The notes under the pieces were generated by a model. It made no database searches. It saw nothing but the letters and a program-made list of their open reading frames with translations, and was not told the origin of the DNA. The position numbers and the translations under genes were made by a program. A stretch of 64,000 nucleotides of DNA from Oxyruncus cristatus (taxonomy: Eukaryota > Chordata > Aves > Passeriformes > Cotingidae), in the NCBI GenBank assembly GCA_013399855.1, contig VXAY01000767.1:1831952-1895951 (forward strand). Reading direction: 5' to 3'. Positions 38,403-64,000 of this stretch are shown in pieces. How positions within the stretch are numbered: the stretch's first letter is position 1; every line of letters starts with the position of its first letter.

Positions 38403-41400
38403 CTTTCTTCGTGGCACAAAACATTTGAGGGCAATGCCAGAGGTTGGGTGATATTAAGCTATACATTTTTTTGGGGGGTGGATGAGCAGAGAGACATCTC
38501 TGTTACGCGTGTTCATGGAGAGGAGGAGTAAGGCTGTCAGATGTGCTGGTAACTATGAGGAATTTGGATGTGTTGCACTAATTCTCATGGCTTTTCCAAC
38601 AGCTGCAGTTTGCATTTATTGCATCTCATTTGAAATGCTAAGTTGGAAGCCAAGTTCCATGGGAAGGGTGAGTGGAGTGTTGAGCACTGTATGTTTTGGG
38701 AATTCTCTTGCAAACGTGATTTTCAGAATTTTTGCCACCACTTGAAACAGCGAAGAAATTTTGTTTAAACATGAAAGAAGGGCTTACTAATGATTGGAGA
38801 GGTAACTTTTGTGAAGGTGTGCAATCTTTTACATCCTCAGGAACTATTTATATGACACTCTCAGATAATTACGATTTTAAAAATATAACTTTTTAACTGT
38901 AGAGTCACTGATTGCTGCTGTTGGATGTGCCTTTACTGCTGTAATTAATCTGAGAGCCCTTACTGCCAGTGTCTCTGGAAGACAGCAGAGGTCTGCAATT
39001 TGTAGGCCTAGGAAAAGGAACTGGTGAAAAGTAGAAAGTTTTATTGAGAACTCAGAAAAAATAATTTGGCAGCTGCAGCATTACCTGGGATTCAGTTCCT
39101 TATGGGGGGGTGTCTGTGTGTTTTCAGCCATTGGTATGGGATACAATGCAAGACTGTCATTCACATTCTAAGAGAATAATTTTTTCTCCCCCAAACAGCA
39201 CAGATCCATTTGGATTAAGAAGGAAATGTTTTTATTAGTGCATTCCTTTTTTAAATTGTCCTGCTGCTTCACCCTGAATCAATGGTTCATTAACAAATCA
39301 AAGTATCATTTCAGGCCAAGTAAGAAGGCAACAAATTTGAGTAGCCATGGAGTCACGGCCTGATGTATTTCCCAGACTGTGTAAATCAATGTGATAGGCT
39401 GTCAGAGCACTTATCTGACATTCCAGCTTCTCTTGCCAAGTGCAGACACAACCTTCATGAAGACTGAGCAGTAGAAACATTGAAGGGATTGAAATAAGTC
39501 CTTTCATAGTTAAAAATGCATAAAAATTCCAGCTACAATAATTTTTCATAACCTCTAATGTAAACGTGTTTTGGTCAGTTTTCTCCAAAGCTTCATCTTG
39601 ACATTCTTTGCCTCAGGGCTCCGTACAGAAACTTAAAGCCTGCTCCAAGTTTCTATGGAAAAAAAATATCACAGAGCTAAAGAAGTATTTAGAAAAGAAA
39701 CTAGTTGAAATTTTGACTCCTTTTTGGTTGCAGGCTGTGAGGAGATTCAGGTGTGATCTCACGATCTACCCAAATCCAGCATCAGGTCCATGTGCTTTGA
39801 GAGGCCCCCAGAGTATGTGACTTACATTTATTTTCCTTATTTTGAATTACCTTTTTGACTGTAATAGCACAAATGGCATGGAATGGTCGCAGTCCAGGGA
39901 TGCATTTTACAATACAACATGTTAATTAAAAATTAAAATCAAGAAACAGGAGCCTTTGGTGGACGAGGTAAAAGCTGTATTTGTTGACCTTTTCTGCTTA
40001 TGCAAGTGCTTTCCCTTAGTTTTAAAAGTTGTGACACATTCCCAGTAAAATGAAACGTGTTGCTGCAATACAAGTCCCCACTTAATTCCTTTTGCCACTA
40101 CTTGCTTTAAAAGTGGCTCTGATGTTCAGTGACAGGCAGCTCAAATACATCACAGCACCAGAGTTGTTGGGAACACTTGGGAATGTGTTTTACATACGGC
40201 AAATCCATGCCAAGAAGTGCATCTCTTTGCTTTCTAGACCATGATCCAAGCCCATGGAACAAATGTAGTTCCAGGGGTTTTGCACATAGTCCTGACCTAG
40301 GCTTGTGTGGCTTAAGGGACCAGAAGGGGCACAAGTGTAAAAGCCAGGAAGGTACAAACGTCTTGTTCACTTACTAGAGACAGCATGAAATAGCACAAAA
40401 TCAGGAATAAGCAAGAGTGTGGAGTGGGAATCCTTGAATTCTGTGCCCCCTGTACACAGCAGAAGCCTCTGACGCTTCTGTTAATTGTATGTATGTGGCT
40501 TGTAGAGCACAGCCAGATCAAACCCCAAAAAAGTAACTGTCCTGTGTAACACAGAGGAAAACATACTCAGAAAGGCTGACCAGGTCGTAGGAATTGGAAA
40601 GGATCACAGTCTGGATTAGACTACAACTGGTTTATTAAACGCTCTAATTTTTTCTTCTAAGGCAATTTGCATTCAAGTTTACGACCTACTTGATAAAAAT
40701 GAAGTATTTCCTGGGCCTTGTTCCTTCCTAATCCAGTGTCTCCCTCCCCTCCCACTGTTTGGATTGCATTTCCATGCTTCCCTTGCATTACCTTTTCTTC
40801 TCTGGTTGTTATGGGGAAAATTTATGCAATGAAGCAAGTCATGCAACACTCAGAAGCAGTTCCATTTGGTGCAAGCTCTAGTTCTTGGGCTGCTGAGAAT
40901 AGGTTGGACCTCTCACAGCCATTGACTACCCTTCTACAGCTAGGAAAAATCTTGTGGAATGTTTAAACTATGGGAGGAACTGCCCTGCTGGGCTGGGACA
41001 CCTGTCACTGCAGACCTGTAACCTGTGAGCTACTTCTACAGGATTAAAACATAACCTGACACTGGCCCTGGCAATCAGCAAGAGGGAGCTACAGAATGTG
41101 GGCATTAGTCATGTTCCCTCTGCTGTTCAGAGGAGCAGGGGAACTGCACAAGCACCAGCAGATTTGCCTTTTGGCCAGAGGCTCCAAGCTCAACATTTCC
41201 CCCTCCGTTTTAAGGGAGTTTTTGAGTGTAATTTACCCTTAGTCACGTCAATACCTGTTGTTACAGCATTTCCCAGAATCAAGTCTCATAAACCCAGTTT
41301 TGAGGCTGCATCATTCCCAGACAGGTCAGTTTTCTTAGCATTCTTCCAAGTACTTCATCACATGAAGGACTCAAGAGTTGAACGTGCAGATGACTGTCCT

Positions 41401-41860
41401 TGCCACTTCCCCATTGTTTGGTTGCTCAGGGATGGGATTTTTTTTGTATAAAAGATGAACATCGATGGACCTTAATTCTTTACCTTTGCTCTTGAAAATG
41501 TTTTTAAACACAACGTTTACCTAAAGTTTCCACTCTGGGAAGTTACAAATGCACCTTTTAAAAAGCAATAGCCTTAAGAACTGGACAAGTAGTTACAGCA
41601 GTAAATCAGTGCCTGAGCTAAAAATAAAACCAGGAGCAGTCCCTTAGGGCATCTGAATAATTTCTCTTTTTTACTTATATAGGGAAACATTTTAAAATGG
41701 AGGGCAGGATAGAGACTCAAGAGGAGGAACAGCAAGAGGGGTTTTTTAAAAGGTTCTAGTAATTAAGTTCTTTTCTCACATTTGAAGGGATCCCAAGCAT
41801 TAATGTGAGTTCATCCAGGTTTCAGAAGACTCCCAGAAGTTTAAACAAGTGCACTGGGAA
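38403..41860. other. Intergenic spacer between UBXN4 and R3HDM1
   Basis: No exon, RNA gene or clear transposon is recognised. The longest frames (such as 38482-38745, 41098-41451) show no family signature. Confidence 0.55.
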
Positions 41861-42923
41861 GGTTTGTGTTTGTAAACATTTATTCTTTTGAACTGAAAAA
41901 GGCTTGCATCAGCACACATTGTACAGACTTGCAAATTACACAGATTGAAAAAAAAGGTTTGTTTCATTTATGTGCAATGAATCTTTCATGTCCAGTGAGC
42001 ATCTGCAAATGATGAAAACTTAAACCATTAAAAAGGTTTCCAGCACTTATCAAACACAATTATCTTAGCGTGAAAAGGAAGAGAGAGAGAGAGCCATACT
42101 GGTGGGGACACAATTAAAGTGCAAACATTTTGTCACTTGTGAAGATACACTTTAGTTTCTTCACACTTTCGCTAAAAAGAAATATTAAAATGTGATTCAG
42201 TGAACATTCTTTATAACCCATTCATATTCCTCTTTAAATGATTATTAAACTTGCTGGATCAGAAGCAAATCCTTCAAGGGTACAACCTTGTAATTTCTTT
42301 TGACATTGTTTCGAGTGAACGGCAAAGGAAAATGACCACCTAAGGAGTTAGTCAGTAAAATGATATTTTTTTTCCTTAAAAAAAAAAACCAAAGAAAAAA
42401 GGAAACCACGAGGGACAAAGAACAGGTTAACTTGAAGATCTGGGCCAGTTTGCTAGAAAATGAATGTAATTCCTTGAAAATGGTTCTCTTTTCCCCTCCA
42501 CCAATCCTCAGGTTCCTGCCTTGGAATGGACAGCTGTGTGCTGGCTGTGAAAAGGGATTATAAAATACAAATCTGCATATGGATTTTTATGAACATCTGC
42601 TGTACAATAGAACTTTGGATCTGATACAAGATTTCAAAAATATAAAACAAAACTACTATAAAAGTAGGGGGCATTTCCACAGCATTCCTCACGGAAAGCT
42701 GCCTGTCGCCAAGGTGATTCCTTGCTATTGTCTGGGATTAACTCTGGAACTTTTCTTCTTCATCTTGCTGGATTCACCGGGTTATTTATTCTTCAATGGC
42801 AAATGTCGTATGACAAGACATCCCAGGAGTCTCCATGCAGAGAACAGAAACCCCGTGACATCAAACCAACCCAGGAGGGGAGAACATGGAAGTAGTAAAG
42901 GCTGAGCGTCCGTGCTGGAACTG
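41860..42923 (-). other. R3HDM1: R3HDM1 3' UTR and poly(A) signal
   Basis: On the minus strand an AATAAA (plus-strand TTTATT) lies at 41879-41884, predicting cleavage near 41860 and a UTR of just over 1 kb. A short GA run is at 42080-42093. The end is inferred from the signal only. Confidence 0.6.
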
Positions 42924-62935
<20,012 letters not shown>

Positions 62936-64000
62936 CTGAGCTTGGAGAAAACACACAAATATATTTACAAAAATAGATGAAATAATAGAATTTTATTAAG
63001 AATAAGTGAAGTCATGCTGTTTTATATGACAGGTTTATGCCAAATCCCCACGACCACGTTCATAATAGCAATGACTACATGCAGTGAAAAACCAAAACAT
63101 TTAAGCTAAACAAAGATACCCCAGTCTTTACTTAGTGAACACATAAATATTTGCTGTATCCTGCTTGTCTTGAAACCTGATTTTTAATCAAGTGGATGGA
63201 AAAGGACAGGAGTAATAATGGAAAACCCTACTAAAAAATACTATTTTAAGGACCTTTTAAAAATGAATTTTCCTTAATCAATTTGAACACCAATCAGAAC
63301 ACAGGAGAGCTTAAAGGCAAATATTTTTTAAAAAATATATAAAGCAAAAGCTGCCCTGGTATTCCCATGACTGCTAATGAGATTATTGTTAAAGGACTCT
63401 CTTTCCCTATTCTTAGATGAATTGGCTTTTAGCTTTCAAAATAAATAAAGTAGTATTAGTCTCCTATTTAATAATTTGCAACTTCAGTGTTACAGCAGTG
63501 GGCTACTGAAAAAGAATTGAAAAATAAACTTCTTAAAAGTAAACTATAGACAAACAGTGATTTAATTTTGTGCCTGAGTTGGGAAAAAAACCCACAAAAA
63601 ATGGAAGGAACAACAGCCTGGCTGTGAGGACCTGTGTCTACCTGCTTCATGACACATCCTGCATTGGCTTATTTTGATGCTTAAGGCCCAAATACTGATG
63701 TGGATTTCTCTCTCCTCTGATATAAATATTTTCTTGTCTGAGATTCTTTCCAGAAGTGTAAAAGCTGAGATTAAGTAAAGCCTTTGCCCCCTAGCCATGG
63801 TCCTGTCAAAGCAGACTAGTGCTCGTCCAGGCTGCTTGGTCCCATTACATTTAAATGCAACTGGCCAAAAAAAAATGTAACAGTTACTGAAAACAGAATT
63901 GAGGAATTAAGGGAAGAGACAAGCAGGGAGCATGAACAGGCTCACAAAAACAAGCTACACGTCATGCAGCTGGACTGCAGGTGACCAGGGGAGATTCAAT

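Noticed and set aside
38482..38745. 87-codon frame with hydrophobic segments between UBXN4 and R3HDM1
   Set aside because: No recognisable family, no splice or promoter context, and located just after CR1 debris; length is compatible with chance.
63904..63996. Short coiled-coil-like reading IEELREETSREHEQAHKNK at the window edge
   Set aside because: Could be a transposon ORF fragment or chance; it ends in a stop, has no splice context and is cut by the window end.

Overview
The window is vertebrate nuclear DNA, almost certainly from a bird. It carries spliced genes with GT-AG introns, several CR1 LINE fragments including a piece of CR1 reverse transcriptase, and two copies of a dispersed repeat that looks like an avian ERVL-type LTR. 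The gene order is the conserved amniote block MCM6 - LCT - UBXN4 - R3HDM1, which in human lies on chromosome 2 around the lactase-persistence locus. The species cannot be named from this sequence.

Layout: (1) positions 1-3.7 kb, plus strand: the last five coding exons and 3' UTR of MCM6, a subunit of the replicative DNA helicase. (2) 3.7-5.9 kb: a short spacer holding the LCT promoter and, 1.6 kb upstream of it, a decayed duplicate of the LCT promoter and signal-peptide region. (3) 5.9-22.75 kb, plus strand: a complete 17-exon LCT gene (lactase-phlorizin hydrolase). The exon phases close into one 1926-residue reading frame with four glycoside hydrolase family 1 modules. Modules III and IV keep both catalytic glutamates; I and II have lost them, as in mammals. 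(4) 22.75-37.7 kb, minus strand: UBXN4 (erasin, an ER-membrane p97 adaptor), convergent with LCT. Twelve coding exons are visible, including a 29-bp microexon; exon 1 is missing and probably lies in a 500-N gap at 37723-38222 inside a GC-rich promoter region. (5) 38.2-41.9 kb: a spacer with CR1 debris and a small AT-rich microsatellite. (6) 41.9-64 kb, minus strand: the 3' half of R3HDM1, with twelve coding exons encoding the C-terminal 661 residues. The microRNA gene mir-128-1 lies in one of its introns, as in mammals.

The four genes form a conserved neighbourhood rather than a pathway. The known functional links are intestinal control of LCT by elements in its own promoter and, in mammals, inside MCM6 introns, and the host-gene relation of R3HDM1 to mir-128-1. 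The observations most worth checking are the LCT promoter/signal-peptide duplication, the intact lactase gene in a non-milk-feeding lineage, the changed processing site in its propeptide, and an RRM-like pattern in the R3HDM1 C-terminus. All exon boundaries were read by eye from frame, splice sites and similarity to remembered family members; nothing was searched against a database.
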